Counted from the first letter of the stretch, positions 17,061 to 26,760 are shown. The stretch is 64,000 bases of DNA from an uncultured Flavobacteriaceae bacterium (GCA_947500445.1 CANMSB010000010.1:79662-143661); one strand, 5' to 3'. The notes: generated by a model not told the origin, from the sequence alone. Numbers and translations are program-made.

Positions 17061-18470
17061 TTATTTTTTCTTGAAATTGAAATAGGTGTTGGCATTATGG
17101 TAACAAATATCCTGAACCACCTGGCCAATATGTGCCATGTCTTTGGGCAAATGCCCCTTTTGAATATCGTTTCCAAAAATGTTGCACAACAATCTTCTAA
17201 AATACTCGTGTCTTGGAAAGGATAGGAAGCTGCGGGAATCAGTCAACATGCCTACAAAACAGCTGAGCAATCCCATATTGGAAAGGGCGTTCATTTGCCG
17301 TTCCATTCCATCCAATTGATCCATATGCCACCAACCCGAACCGAACTGTACCTTTCCACGGATACTTCCATCGTTGAAGTTTCCCGCCATGGTGGCGAAA
17401 ACCTCGTTCTGGGAGGGGTTCAAATTATATAATATTGTTTTTGCCAACTGATCCGTAACATCCAAGGCGTTCAAAAACTTGCCCAAAGCATGTGCTTGAT
17501 GAAGGTCTCCTATGGAATCGAAACCCATATCGGGACCGAGGGCATCAAATTTTCTTCGGTTTACGTTCCTTAACGGTCCGAGGTGAAATTGCTGTACCCA
17601 ACCCAAACGTGCATACTCCCGACAGAGCTGCAATAACGTATGGTATTTGAAATAATGCAGCGCTTCCAATTTCAGCTCCTTTCCGGATGAAATCCGTTGG
17701 AATACCGTTTCAATATCGTACGTACCTTCGGTGACGTAGTACATTTGCTCCATACCGTGATCGGCCGACCGACATCCGTTGGCGTCAAAAAATGCGATTC
17801 TGTTTTTAAGTGCGCCGATCAGCTCCTCGAAAGAAGTAATGGATTGCCCTGCCGACGCGGCCAATTTTTCAAGATAGCTTTTGTATTCGGTATGATTTTC
17901 CGCAGCCAACGCCTTATCGGGCCTAAAAGACGGGAACATACGAAGTGGGCCATCACTTTTCGCCATTTGTTGATGATACTCCAAGGAATCGATGGGATCG
18001 TCGGTCGTGCATACGACCTCCACTTCCATTTGCCGTAAAAGCCCTTGTACACTATGGGTAGGTTCCTGTAATCGTTCTTCGGTACGGTCATAAATTTCCA
18101 TTGCGTTCGCTCCGGTTAGCAGTGCATCGATACCGAAGTACCGTTTAAGTTCCAGGTGCGTCCAATGGTACAAGGGGTTCCGTAAGGTAAACGGAACGGT
18201 TTCCGCCCATTTCGCAAACTTTTCCCGATCGGAAGCCGTGCCGGTAACATAGGCTTCATCGACACCGAACGTTCGCATGGCGCGCCACTTGTAATGGTCC
18301 CCGACCAACCAAGCATGGGTCAGGTTTTGAAACTTATGGTCGGCCGCTATATGGCCTGGGGAAAGGTGGTTGTGGTAATCGACAATGGGTACGGTAGCCG
18401 CGTAGTTGTGGTACAGCTCCTCGGCGTAAGCGCTTTCCAATAGAAAGTTGTCATGCATAAATTGCTTCAT
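17061..18470 (-). CDS. uxaC: Glucuronate (uronate) isomerase
   Basis: A 469-residue TIM-barrel amidohydrolase-like isomerase, D-glucuronate to D-fructuronate (also galacturonate to tagaturonate). Recognised from the start [16 protein letters not shown] (metal-binding HNH), then [19 protein letters not shown] text, and the C-terminal [23 protein letters not shown]. Standard family length. It overlaps uxuA by four bases (ATGA), so translation is coupled. The absence of uxaA/uxaB and presence of uxuA indicates the glucuronate branch. Confidence 0.97.
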   Translation of the reverse strand: MKQFMHDNFLLESAYAEELYHNYAATVPIVDYHNHLSPGHIAADHKFQNLTHAWLVGDHYKWRAMRTFGVDEAYVTGTASDREKFAKWAETVPFTLRNPLYHWTHLELKRYFGIDALLTGANAMEIYDRTEERLQEPTHSVQGLLRQMEVEVVCTTDDPIDSLEYHQQMAKSDGPLRMFPSFRPDKALAAENHTEYKSYLEKLAASAGQSITSFEELIGALKNRIAFFDANGCRSADHGMEQMYYVTEGTYDIETVFQRISSGKELKLEALHYFKYHTLLQLCREYARLGWVQQFHLGPLRNVNRRKFDALGPDMGFDSIGDLHQAHALGKFLNALDVTDQLAKTILYNLNPSQNEVFATMAGNFNDGSIRGKVQFGSGWWHMDQLDGMERQMNALSNMGLLSCFVGMLTDSRSFLSFPRHEYFRRLLCNIFGNDIQKGHLPKDMAHIGQVVQDICYHNANTYFNFKKK

Positions 18471-19666
18471 ACCATGGCTTTTTCGATACCCATTTTCAAT
18501 CCCCTTAACTCCGCAAGTCCCCGCAAACGTCCGATACCGGAATACCCGGGATTCGTTTGTTTCCTGAGATCGTCCAGCATCTGATGCCCGTGGTCGGGCC
18601 GCATAGGTATTTGATCATCTTCCCTACCCTCGGAAGTGCGGCGTTGCTGCTCCAATACGATATGTTTTACGATTTCGAACATATCGGCATCCCCTTCCAA
18701 ATGATTCGCTTCATAAAAATTGCCCTGTCCGTCCCTGGTCGTGTTCCGCAAATGCAGAAAATGCACCCGATCGGCAAAACGTCGGAAAATTTCGGGCAGA
18801 TCGTTATCCGCCAAAACCCCCAGTGACCCCGTGCAGAATGTCATACCATTATTAATGGCGGGTACCGCTTTAAAAATATGGGCGTAATCGTCACTGTTAC
18901 ACATGATTCTGGGCAGTCCCAAAATCGAAAATGGCGGATCATCGGGATGAATGCACATTCGCACTCCTTCTGCCTCGGCGACGGGCATAATCGCGTTCAG
19001 GAAGTGGACCAAATTGTCCCGCATTTTGTTTTCATCGATTCCTTTATAGGTATCCAAAATTTCTTGGAACCGGGCAAGATCATAGCCTTTTTCGGGAACC
19101 GGATAGCTTTCTTCCGAACCCGGCAATCCGGCAATAATAGTTTTCACCAGTTGCCATGTTTCCTTTTCGGACATGGTTTCAAAATAGGCTTTCGCCTTCA
19201 TCACCTCTGTATCGGAATAGGCATCTTGGGCACCCGGTCGTTTTAAAACAAAAAGATCAAAGGCCCGTAAGGCATCGCTATTGAATTCCAGCGCTTTTGA
19301 CCCATCGGCCAGTTCCAGATCCAATCGGGTCCGGGTCCAATCCAAAACCGGCATAAAATTGTAACAGACCACATGAATACCACAACGGGCCAGGTTTACC
19401 AAACTTTGTTTGTAGTTGTCGATATGGCGTTCGAACGCTCCCGAACGGGTTTTGATCTGTTCGTGTATGGGAAGCGACTCTACCACGGACCACACCAAGC
19501 CGGCATCTGCGATCTGCTGTTTGCGTTTCTCAATTTCCTCTACGGGCCAAACCGCTCCATTGGCGATGTGGTGCAAGGCCGTAACAATTCCCGTGGCGCC
19601 CGCCTGTTTGATATCGGACAAACTCACCGGGTCGTCGGGACCGTACCATCTCCAAGTTTCTATCAT
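18467..19666 (-). CDS. uxuA: Mannonate dehydratase
   Basis: A 399-residue metal-dependent dehydratase converting D-mannonate to 2-keto-3-deoxygluconate. Starts with the family's [47 protein letters not shown] and [14 protein letters not shown] carry metal and substrate contacts; the end has [13 protein letters not shown] and [19 protein letters not shown]. Complete. Located between the SDR-type mannonate oxidoreductase and uxaC. Confidence 0.97.
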   Translation of the reverse strand: MIETWRWYGPDDPVSLSDIKQAGATGIVTALHHIANGAVWPVEEIEKRKQQIADAGLVWSVVESLPIHEQIKTRSGAFERHIDNYKQSLVNLARCGIHVVCYNFMPVLDWTRTRLDLELADGSKALEFNSDALRAFDLFVLKRPGAQDAYSDTEVMKAKAYFETMSEKETWQLVKTIIAGLPGSEESYPVPEKGYDLARFQEILDTYKGIDENKMRDNLVHFLNAIMPVAEAEGVRMCIHPDDPPFSILGLPRIMCNSDDYAHIFKAVPAINNGMTFCTGSLGVLADNDLPEIFRRFADRVHFLHLRNTTRDGQGNFYEANHLEGDADMFEIVKHIVLEQQRRTSEGREDDQIPMRPDHGHQMLDDLRKQTNPGYSGIGRLRGLAELRGLKMGIEKAMV

Positions 19667-19685
19667 TTTTTAAGCTATTCCGTTG

Positions 19686-20504
19686 TTAAACACCGCTAAA
19701 GGCACTGAAACCACCATCTATAGGGATAATGGCCCCAGTAACAAAACTGGCGGCACCGCTCAAAAGCCAGTGTATGGTACCGTTGAGCTCGTCCGCTTCA
19801 CCAAAACGCTTCATCGGCGTATTGGCAACGATAGTGTTTCCGCGAGCGGTATAACTACCGTCCTCATTGGTCAACAAACGTCGGTTTTGATTGCCGATAA
19901 AAAATCCGGGCGCTATGGCATTTACCCGAACCTTATCCCCAAACTTGGTAGCCAGCTCGGTGGCCAGCCAACGGGTAAAAATATCGATTGCCGCTTTGGA
20001 GGTCGAATACCCCACTACCCTAGTAACCGCCTGCGTGGCCGTCATGGACGAAATGTTTATGATACAACCCGCTCCGGCATGCGCCATTGCTTTCCCAAAA
20101 ACAAGGGATGGCATTACCGATCCGTCCAAATTGAGTTGCGACACTTTTCTAAAATCATCCATTTCCAGGTCAAAGATCGTTTGATCCTCCCCGATGGTGG
20201 CTCCCGGCATGTTCCCCCCGGCAGCATTGATCAATGCATCTATCCTACCCCATTTGTGCAGCAAAGCCTCCTTTATATTTTCCAGATCCGGCTTCGAAAG
20301 CACACTGCCCACATACCCGACCACCTGTTCGCTTATCGTTTTTAACGAGTTTACCTTAAGGTCGATAGCCTCTTGATTTAAATCGATCAAGGCCACTTTG
20401 GCCCCCGCCGATAAAAGATATTTGGCCATATTGCTCCCCAGAACTCCTACCCCACCGGTAATGACGATAACATTACCGGAAATATCAAATATGTTGGGAT
20501 TCAT
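19686..20504 (-). CDS. uxuB: SDR-type D-mannonate oxidoreductase (fructuronate reductase)
   Basis: A 272-residue short-chain dehydrogenase from the ATG at 20504; a TTG two codons earlier is possible. Cofactor motif VITGGVGVLGSNMAKYL at the N-terminus, NAAGGNMPGA, catalytic Ser in INISSM and YSTSK, and C-terminal FVTGAIIPIDGGFSAFSG. In Bacteroidota the UxuB step (fructuronate to mannonate) is often done by such an SDR rather than the long-chain E. coli type; position as the first gene ahead of uxuA supports that. Substrate is inferred from context. Confidence 0.85.
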   Translation of the reverse strand: MNPNIFDISGNVIVITGGVGVLGSNMAKYLLSAGAKVALIDLNQEAIDLKVNSLKTISEQVVGYVGSVLSKPDLENIKEALLHKWGRIDALINAAGGNMPGATIGEDQTIFDLEMDDFRKVSQLNLDGSVMPSLVFGKAMAHAGAGCIINISSMTATQAVTRVVGYSTSKAAIDIFTRWLATELATKFGDKVRVNAIAPGFFIGNQNRRLLTNEDGSYTARGNTIVANTPMKRFGEADELNGTIHWLLSGAASFVTGAIIPIDGGFSAFSGV

Positions 20505-20566
20505 TTTCAATTGTGTTTGGATACTTTTACGGTCAAAAGAAATACTTTTGGCGCTTTCGTTTAATC

Positions 20567-20583
20567 TGTGTACTTTTTACACA
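20567..20583. promoter_or_regulatory. Candidate operator of the hexuronate operon
   Basis: TGTGTA-CTTTT-TACACA, a perfect 6-bp inverted repeat with a 5-bp spacer in the 140-bp gap between uxuB and the divergent NUDIX-type regulator. It lies 63 bp upstream of uxuB and 70 bp upstream of the regulator, well placed to control one or both. Confidence 0.6.
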
Positions 20584-20652
20584 CATTTATCGAAAATATG
20601 TTTTTTTAGAAGAATAGAAAAATAAAACCGTATAAACTTTGTTACCGATTTT

Positions 20653-21327
20653 GTGGAAAAAGAGCAGTTACAACATATTCAAGTAAAGTCCGACTCCTTC
20701 GAATGCTCCGTAACAACGGACATTGCCGTATTTGGATACGTAGAGGGCAGTTTTAAAATATTGCTTACCAAAAGAACCGTTGGCGACTTTAAAAACCGAT
20801 GGCTTTTACCCGGTGGTGCAATGGAAGATAAAGAGACCTTGGAAGACTGTGCCGAAAAAGTACTGTTCGCCCTAACGGGATTCAAGGATATCCATTTTGA
20901 ACAGGTACGGGCCTATAGCGCCCTATTGCGCCACCCGATAAAACGGGTGATCACCATCTGTTTTTATGCCTTGGTAAAGCCGGAAAACCACCCCTTGGCC
21001 CTCAAAGGCGATGTTGAAGAAATTGCCTGGTTCGATATGGACCGTATCCCGGAAAATTTGGGATTCGACCATGGGCAATTGCTAAGGGACGCCCATACCC
21101 ACATGAAGGACAACTTGAAAGATAAGCTTGTTGTTGGGGAGCTGCTGCCCCAAAAATTCACGCTCGCGGAACTCCAGAACCTTTATGAGACCATTCTCGG
21201 TACGCGCTTGGACAAAAGAAACTTTCGAAAACGTATTCTACAAATGGATTTGCTTGAAAACACTAACGAGAAAAAAATTGGCGTGAAAGGGGGACCTTTG
21301 TTGTACCGTTACAAAAAGAAACGTTAG
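20653..21327 (+). CDS. NUDIX-domain transcriptional regulator, NrtR/AraR-like
   Basis: A 224-residue protein with GTG start. The N-terminal NUDIX fold (about residues 15-145) has a degenerate Nudix box: GGAMEDKETLEDCAEKVLFA lacks the catalytic RExxEE, so hydrolysis is unlikely and the domain probably senses a ligand. The C-terminal 65 residues form the NrtR-type winged helix (FTLAELQNLYETILG, RNFRKRILQMDLLENTNEK). Members in Bacteroidota regulate sugar catabolism. Being divergent from uxuB with a palindrome between them, it is the likely uronate-responsive regulator of the operon. Confidence 0.88.
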   Translation: MEKEQLQHIQVKSDSFECSVTTDIAVFGYVEGSFKILLTKRTVGDFKNRWLLPGGAMEDKETLEDCAEKVLFALTGFKDIHFEQVRAYSALLRHPIKRVITICFYALVKPENHPLALKGDVEEIAWFDMDRIPENLGFDHGQLLRDAHTHMKDNLKDKLVVGELLPQKFTLAELQNLYETILGTRLDKRNFRKRILQMDLLENTNEKKIGVKGGPLLYRYKKKR

Positions 21328-21414
21328 GCTTTCCGGAGACAAACCATGTTTGGCGAAAAATAAAAATGTTCTTCTTTTCGTTGTCAAAACGTCAAACCCT
21401 ATATCGCTAATGTC

Positions 21415-22686
21415 ATGAAATGGTCAAAAAAATCGTCCTTATTGCTTTTATTCGCTTTTCCTTTGCTCTTTGGACAATTAAAAACGGACACTATGGTATT
21501 GAATGATTTTTTAGCCCTTGCTAGAACGGAGCTTATTACAACGGCATTGGAGCGCTTGAACGTTGTTGAAAACAGTACGTATACGGTAGCGGATTTTAAT
21601 GCCGTTCGCGTATTGAAAAGTACCCACAGCATCAAAGTCCAGTTTGCGAACACTATCCTTTATATACCCGAAAACGAAAGCTTTTATAGCGATATTGAAA
21701 TTACCCTACCCGCCAATGAAGTTCACAAATTTGGAATTGAGGGGGATGGAACTGTCCAAAATAAGGGGCTCTATCGACCCAAGGCTTCGGATGCGGCGCC
21801 TATCGGTTTTGTACTACAACATTTAAACATCGATCCATTGAACAATCGTTATCGAAATTTTTATGATGCAAAGCTCTGTATTTTTGAAAAAGGGGCCACT
21901 TATGAAATCCGCGAAAAAACGAAGACCCCTGAAAAGGGAGGGGGGTATCGTATTATGGTAATGGATAAGAGCACAGGGGAAACCCTATCCAAACTAGAGG
22001 GCTCCTATGCCCGGACCAAGGGTCCGACTCCTCTGGGCCAACAGGAGGTTTTTGAAGAAATAATCGATAATTCTACGGCGGTCGACCGGTTGATCGCCTC
22101 CGGGAGATCGAATATTATCGCGCTCGCGCTACAGCAAATTAACAAGGCCCAAAAGAAACCTATAACCGTAACGGATTTTCATTTTGTGCGCGTGATGGCG
22201 AACCACATCAAAATAGAAGTACAGTTTGGATTTAATCTTCGTTTTAGCACCACGGAAAATAGCTACTATAAAGACATTAAAGTCACACTTCCCGACAATT
22301 TTGTTTCCGGCGCCCGAGACTATGACAACGATTTCACTACAAATTCGAACTTGAACCAAGAGGATTCAGAAAAGCTTCAATTTGTTTTAGAGGCCCTTAA
22401 ATTCGATACGACCTACATGTCGAAAGGATTTCAACCCGGAATCATTACCATATCGGAACAGGACGACTATTTTACTTTTTCGGACGAAACCCGGTTTCCC
22501 GAATTGGGCGGAGGGTTCTCATCGCAGGATATCGAAAAGGAGACCGGAAAGGTCGGTGCTATGCTCCAAGGCCATTACGAAAGAGACCCCCATTTGGGAT
22601 TCAAAAGGGAAATCGACCTGAAACATAATGATATGAAGATGGTGCCCATACCGGAACATGAAAAATTTCGGGAAATTACGGACTGA
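21415..22686 (+). CDS. Secreted protein with two copies of an unknown domain
   Basis: A 423-residue protein with a signal peptide (MKWSKKSSLLLLFAFPLLFG). The mature part is a tandem duplication: copy 1 about residues 30-200, copy 2 about residues 222-390. Both begin with a helix (LARTELITTALERLN; GRSNIIALALQQIN), then TVADFNAVRVL/TVTDFHFVRVM, an IKVQF strand, ENESFYSDIEITLP/ENSYYKDIKVTLP, and later a GGG and GETLSKLEGSYAR/GKVGAMLQGHYER pair. I know no family for it. It follows the regulator gene by 87 bp and may or may not be connected with uronate metabolism. Confidence 0.8.
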   Translation: MKWSKKSSLLLLFAFPLLFGQLKTDTMVLNDFLALARTELITTALERLNVVENSTYTVADFNAVRVLKSTHSIKVQFANTILYIPENESFYSDIEITLPANEVHKFGIEGDGTVQNKGLYRPKASDAAPIGFVLQHLNIDPLNNRYRNFYDAKLCIFEKGATYEIREKTKTPEKGGGYRIMVMDKSTGETLSKLEGSYARTKGPTPLGQQEVFEEIIDNSTAVDRLIASGRSNIIALALQQINKAQKKPITVTDFHFVRVMANHIKIEVQFGFNLRFSTTENSYYKDIKVTLPDNFVSGARDYDNDFTTNSNLNQEDSEKLQFVLEALKFDTTYMSKGFQPGIITISEQDDYFTFSDETRFPELGGGFSSQDIEKETGKVGAMLQGHYERDPHLGFKREIDLKHNDMKMVPIPEHEKFREITD

Positions 22687-22870
22687 TGCTTTCAAGCTTT
22701 GCAAATTGGACCATTACCAAGGAAATGACCAAACTACATCCTTCTTTTAAAAGAGCGCATTAAGTGACAAGAGTTCCTTGCCGGGATAGCACTCCAACGC
22801 CTCCTTTGCTTTTCAGACAGGTATAACAGTGCGTTTTGCCTCTGTCCGGTATTGCCGGAAGGCACTGTTA

Positions 22871-22979
22871 ATACCATTTTTGATGTTAAATTACCCTTTA
22901 AAAATTTATCTTTTCCGTGTATGCTTCAAAATAAAATTCCTGGTTTTTATTTGCGTAGTTTAACAACAGAAATGGTATA
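22871..22979 (+). mobile_element. Family 2 MITE-like element (copy F)
   Basis: Ends ATACCATTTTTGATGTTAAA and the complement of ATACCATTTCTGTTGTTAAA form a terminal inverted repeat; TA flanks CC...GG on both sides. Homologous along its length to the element at 34904-35005 (shared CGCAAATA, AAACCAGG and TTTAACATCA words). No ORF. Lies in the 313-bp gap between the duplicated secreted protein and the LysR gene; the rest of that gap has no recognisable feature. Confidence 0.72.
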
Positions 22980-22999
22980 AGGCCGCCGAAAACATCGGG

Positions 23000-23920
23000 T
23001 TATTCGTCCACCCAATCAAAAAACTTCGAGGTAATGGCCGTTTTTTCCCTTTCCAAATATTCGAGAAAGGACGCGGCGACCGGGGATAGCTTTTTCTTTT
23101 TTCGCCAAACCAAGTTCCATTGGGTCTCTATCGGTAGTCCATCAAAAGGAATAACGCTGATCGCCCCTTGGTTCACTGCGTTCCGAATTCCGATCATCGG
23201 CATAATGGAATACCCTAAGCCCGCAATAACGGCCTGTTTTAGTGCTTCATTGGAAGTCAACTCAATTTTTTTACTGACCGGTAAGTTCTTACCTTGAATA
23301 AAGGCTTCCATGGCATTGCGTGTTGCCGAACCTTGCTCGCGGTACAATAAGGGCTGTTCCTTAAAAATGAGTTGTTCGCTCCCCTCCCTGTTCGTTTCGT
23401 GCACCGCGCTACCTACCAAATATAAACGGTTGGGCAGCAAGGGCATTCGCGACAGTTCCAAATGATCGGGCAGTACCGAAACCAGCGCAAAATCTACTTT
23501 GTTTTCTTCCAGGTCCCGCACTACTTTAAGTTTATTGGTCACATCCATTGAAAAATCGATATCCGGATGTGCGTTTACAAAATCAGAGAGGTAGTACGGC
23601 ATTACGTATTTGCCCGTGGAGACCACAGAGATGGAGAGTTTGCCCGCTAACTTCCCTTGATATCTGCTGGTTTTATATTCAATGGCCGCAACTTCCTCCA
23701 AAATTCGTTTTGCCGCTACGGCAATTTCCGTACCGAACGGAGTAACGTATAACTTTCTACCAATAACCTCTGTTAATGGGAGCGGAAACTGATCTTGAAA
23801 CTTCTTGAGCTGGATGGAAACGGCCGGTTGGGTCAAAAACAACGCTTCGGAAGCCTTGGTCACGCTGCCCTTGTTCACTATTTCGACAAACACCTGAAGC
23901 TGATGCAAAGTATACTTCAT
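23000..23920 (-). CDS. LysR family transcriptional regulator
   Basis: A 306-residue regulator from the ATG MKYTLHQLQVFVEIV; a TTG two codons upstream is rejected. N-terminal winged HTH (GSVTKASEALFLTQPAVSIQLKKFQ), then a LysR substrate-binding domain from about residue 90. The C-terminus FLEYLEREKTAITSKFFDW resembles the CbbR/CysB-like group. It is divergent from the SbtA operon with only about 90 bp between, the classic layout for a LysR regulator and its target, so it probably controls bicarbonate uptake. The effector is unknown. Confidence 0.9.
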   Translation of the reverse strand: MKYTLHQLQVFVEIVNKGSVTKASEALFLTQPAVSIQLKKFQDQFPLPLTEVIGRKLYVTPFGTEIAVAAKRILEEVAAIEYKTSRYQGKLAGKLSISVVSTGKYVMPYYLSDFVNAHPDIDFSMDVTNKLKVVRDLEENKVDFALVSVLPDHLELSRMPLLPNRLYLVGSAVHETNREGSEQLIFKEQPLLYREQGSATRNAMEAFIQGKNLPVSKKIELTSNEALKQAVIAGLGYSIMPMIGIRNAVNQGAISVIPFDGLPIETQWNLVWRKKKKLSPVAASFLEYLEREKTAITSKFFDWVDE

Positions 23921-23929
23921 AAACAATTC

Positions 23930-23944
23930 TTATGTATTTCATAA
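23930..23944. promoter_or_regulatory. Candidate LysR box
   Basis: TTATG-TATTT-CATAA, an inverted repeat fitting the T-N11-A LysR pattern, 10 bp upstream of the LysR ATG. A second, wider repeat (TTCATA at 23938, TATGAA at 23963) overlaps it. Both lie between the regulator and the divergent SbtA operon. Confidence 0.5.
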
Positions 23945-24013
23945 TAAATATAAATAAAAATATATGAATTAAAATACCCAGCTTTGCAGTGTTAAATTAA
24001 AAATCGTTTTATC

Positions 24014-24295
24014 ATGGACATACAACGGAATCTAAAATTTACCACCGAACACGTACGGACCGAGCCAAGGACCAGCCCCCTTGTAAAGTTTGAAGGAACG
24101 GAACTGATCGAAAACTTTCGCATTTTTCTGACAGTACTTTTTTTTATCGGTTACTTCGCCGCCTTACTTTTTAGTTGTATCACCTACAATCCAATGTTTT
24201 GGAGTTTGGTAAAAGTAGGTGTCATTTGCGGTCTGGTCGGTTTTATAGCCTTTCATTCAAACAAATCAGTCATATTAAAAACAAACAACAAATGA
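24014..24295 (+). CDS. Small membrane protein of the SbtA operon
   Basis: A 93-residue protein: a charged 35-residue N-terminal part, then two hydrophobic helices (IFLTVLFFIGYFAALLF; VKVGVICGLVGFIAFH) with a short loop. Unrecognised. Its TGA overlaps the ATG of the next gene (ATGA), so the two are translationally coupled. As first gene of the putative bicarbonate operon it could be an accessory or regulatory subunit of SbtA, but this is inference from position only. Confidence 0.65.
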   Translation: MDIQRNLKFTTEHVRTEPRTSPLVKFEGTELIENFRIFLTVLFFIGYFAALLFSCITYNPMFWSLVKVGVICGLVGFIAFHSNKSVILKTNNK

Positions 24296-24585
24296 AAACC
24301 TTAACAGCAGTAGCCCACAAAGTACAATTGGTAGATGGTGTTTTCACCGCAACGGAAGCAAAAGATGTGGTCAATTCCTTGATCAACGAAAAAGTCAATT
24401 TTCACAAAATCCAGCGCCTTGCCATGTGCGAAGGGGATTGCGATAGCGACACCAGTTACGATGATGGCCGCGTAGCGCAATTGCTACAGGAAAAAGAAAA
24501 TTTTAAGGAAGTGTACCAAGAGGCGAAACTTTCTGGTAAAAAAGTGCGTATCAGCGGCGTTCTGACCGTTGACATCATCGACTAA
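24292..24585 (+). CDS. Small soluble protein of the SbtA operon
   Basis: A 97-residue cytosolic protein (MKTLTAVAHKVQLVDG...VRISGVLTVDIID). Alpha/beta pattern with a helix TEAKDVVNSLINEK, an acidic cysteine pair (MCEGDCDSDTSYDDG) and a second helix. It overlaps the membrane-protein gene by four bases and ends 20 bases before sbtA. In cyanobacteria SbtA is controlled by the small PII-like protein SbtB; this protein is about the right size but shows no PII motif I can point to, so equivalence is only a hypothesis. Confidence 0.65.
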   Translation: MKTLTAVAHKVQLVDGVFTATEAKDVVNSLINEKVNFHKIQRLAMCEGDCDSDTSYDDGRVAQLLQEKENFKEVYQEAKLSGKKVRISGVLTVDIID

Positions 24586-24605
24586 CCGCATTCACGTAAC
24601 AATCA

Positions 24606-25568
24606 ATGGATATACAGCTCTTAGGGGATAACCTGACCAACCCTGCCCTATTGTTCTTTATTCTTGGACTAATAGCATCGCAACTCAGGAGCGATCTGGA
24701 AATCCCTAAGAACTCGTCCAAATTCATATCCCTGTACCTCTTGCTGGCCATTGGCTTTAAAGGTGGTCAGGAATTGGCGCACAGTACCTTCAACGCCGAT
24801 ATTCTATGGGCCGTGGTACTCGGGCTGTTACTGGCCTTACTGGTTCCATTGTACACCTATTTCATTCTAAGGCTCCGGTTCAGTGTGGAAAACGCCGGCG
24901 CCATTGCCGCGGCTTACGGTTCGGTAAGCGCAGTCACTTTTGTTACGGCCATTAGTTTCCTGGAAATGGAGCAAATCGATTTTGGCGGCCACATGGTTGC
25001 GGTAATGGCCTTAATGGAAGCGCCCTCGATAATCGTAGGGGTATTGTTAATGCGTATTTACTCGAATGGAAAACGCTCTACCCGCGAACTCTTGGGTCTA
25101 GTAAAGCACGCACTCACCAATGGAAGCGTGTTGTTGATATTGGGCAGTTTGGTTATCGGTTTTATGGCCAACGATGAACAGGCCGCAGGTATCAAACCTT
25201 TTACGACAGATATTTTTAAAGGATTTTTAGCAGTGTTCCTGTTGGATATGGGCATCACTAGCGGTAAAAAAATCGGTTCGCTTATCAAAAAAGGATGGTT
25301 CGCGCTACTTTTCGCCATTTTAGTACCCTTGATTAACGGAATTGCCATTGCCAAACTTTCCGGTAGTTTCTTGAGCGGTGACGGCGACCGCTTTTTGTTG
25401 GCCATATTGGCCGCAAGTGCCTCATATATTGCCGTACCCGCGGCCATGCGTATCGCGGCACCCAAAGCAAATCCAAGTTTGTACTTGCCCATGGCCCTTG
25501 CCATTACCTTTCCTTTCAACATCACCTTAGGAATGCCGATATACCTGTATGTTATCCAGCATTTGTAA
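24606..25568 (+). CDS. sbtA: Sodium-dependent bicarbonate transporter, SbtA family
   Basis: A 320-residue inner-membrane permease with about ten helices, in two inverted halves. Typical segments: LFFILGLIASQLRSDLEIPKN, LYLLLAIGFKGGQELA, AYGSVSAVTFVTAISFLE (the SVSAVTF ligand region), and in the second half ASASYIAVPAAMRIAAP. These match SbtA (Na+/HCO3- symport). In a heterotroph this would supply bicarbonate to carboxylases. Last gene of a three-gene operon divergent from a LysR gene. Confidence 0.92.
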   Translation: MDIQLLGDNLTNPALLFFILGLIASQLRSDLEIPKNSSKFISLYLLLAIGFKGGQELAHSTFNADILWAVVLGLLLALLVPLYTYFILRLRFSVENAGAIAAAYGSVSAVTFVTAISFLEMEQIDFGGHMVAVMALMEAPSIIVGVLLMRIYSNGKRSTRELLGLVKHALTNGSVLLILGSLVIGFMANDEQAAGIKPFTTDIFKGFLAVFLLDMGITSGKKIGSLIKKGWFALLFAILVPLINGIAIAKLSGSFLSGDGDRFLLAILAASASYIAVPAAMRIAAPKANPSLYLPMALAITFPFNITLGMPIYLYVIQHL

Positions 25569-25720
25569 GTGTTGTTCAGGTTGTCGTTGTTTTTGTTTGT
25601 TGGTTAAAGTGATCTAAAAAAATTCCAAAACCAATTTTCGACACAACAGCATTTACGGTTCCTGCTGCTTTCGTTTTAAAAAATTCGCATTATCTTTTGA
25701 CGAATTAGCGCAAAAACAGC

Positions 25721-26509
25721 ATGAAGCTTGGTTTTAAACATATTTGGCCGGTATTGCTTTTGGTAGGATGCGGTCCAAAAATTACTTCTTCAAAAGTTTG
25801 GCAGGGACAACGGAAGGCGGCTATATGCCTTACCTATGATGATGGGATGCAATCACATTTGGACGTGGCCATTCCCCAATTGGACCGTCTTGGCTTACGG
25901 GGAACGTTTTATCTGAACACCGTAAAAGAAAGAGATAACATACTTGGCTGGAAAGCAGCCGCAAGAGCTGGACATGAATTGGGAAACCATAGTCTTTTCC
26001 ACCCGTGCCCAAATTCCTTTGGTTGGCCTAAAGAACTCACTACCGAAAACTATACCGTAGCGGATATTTTAAAGGAAATTGAAGCGGTGAACCATCTTCT
26101 TAAGAACTTGGATCCGAACCGAAAGCGCTTTTCCTATGCATATCCCTGCAATAACACTGAGGTTGGTTCAAAATCTTATATTGTACCCCTTAAAAAATCA
26201 GGGCTCATACAATACGCAAGAGGCGGTGGCAAAACACCGATCGTAACTACTGATTTTGACAATTTAAATCGCATGCACGTGTATTCTTGGGCCGTTCCCG
26301 AAGGCACAACCGCAACGGCCCTTATTGCCTTTGCGCAAAAGGCAAAACAAGATGGCGGCCTCGCCGTATTTCAGTTCCATGGCGTGGATGGGGAATGGAT
26401 AAAAGTATCGGGGGAAGCGCACGAAAAATTACTTGAATTTCTTTCGGACAACGCTTCGGAATATTGGGTGGCACCATTTTCAGAAATTATGGACCATTTG
26501 TACAGGTAA
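25721..26509 (+). CDS. Polysaccharide deacetylase (NodB homology) lipoprotein
   Basis: A 262-residue protein with lipobox LLLVGCG near residue 17. NodB motifs: motif 1 LTYDDGMQSH (catalytic base and metal Asp), motif 2 HELGNHSLFHPC (metal His pair), a weak motif 3 YAYPCNN, and C-terminal FQFHGVDGEW with a His. So a metal-dependent carbohydrate esterase family 4 enzyme removing N- or O-acetyl groups, anchored in the envelope. Stands alone. The 26510-26760 gap after it has nothing recognisable. Confidence 0.85.
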   Translation: MKLGFKHIWPVLLLVGCGPKITSSKVWQGQRKAAICLTYDDGMQSHLDVAIPQLDRLGLRGTFYLNTVKERDNILGWKAAARAGHELGNHSLFHPCPNSFGWPKELTTENYTVADILKEIEAVNHLLKNLDPNRKRFSYAYPCNNTEVGSKSYIVPLKKSGLIQYARGGGKTPIVTTDFDNLNRMHVYSWAVPEGTTATALIAFAQKAKQDGGLAVFQFHGVDGEWIKVSGEAHEKLLEFLSDNASEYWVAPFSEIMDHLYR

Positions 26510-26760
26510 CCACGGTTTGCGCTACATGGCTCCAATAAAAAACCTAGATAGTCCTAAACCCAGCTCATAGTTCCGTTCCTATTTGCATCTCATTGATGAA
26601 ATCTTCCGAATAAATGTTCTTGATCGAACTCTTTTCTGAATGGCTTTTGGTTGTTTAAAAATCCGCACGCACTCCTAAAAACGGGCAGTCAAAAAATAGG
26701 ATTGTGCTTGGGGTACTACGGCCCACTAAGCCATAACAGCCACCAAAATCGGACAACCCA

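Noticed and set aside
22871..22979. Reading the repeat as the transcription terminator of the preceding gene
   Set aside because: The inverted ends are 70 bp apart, shared with the prmA-end copy and flanked by TA; no T-tract follows. Element explanation is better, though a secondary terminator role is possible.
24292..24585. Calling the 97-residue protein SbtB/PII
   Set aside because: Size and position fit, but no T-loop or nucleotide-binding motif of PII proteins can be seen.
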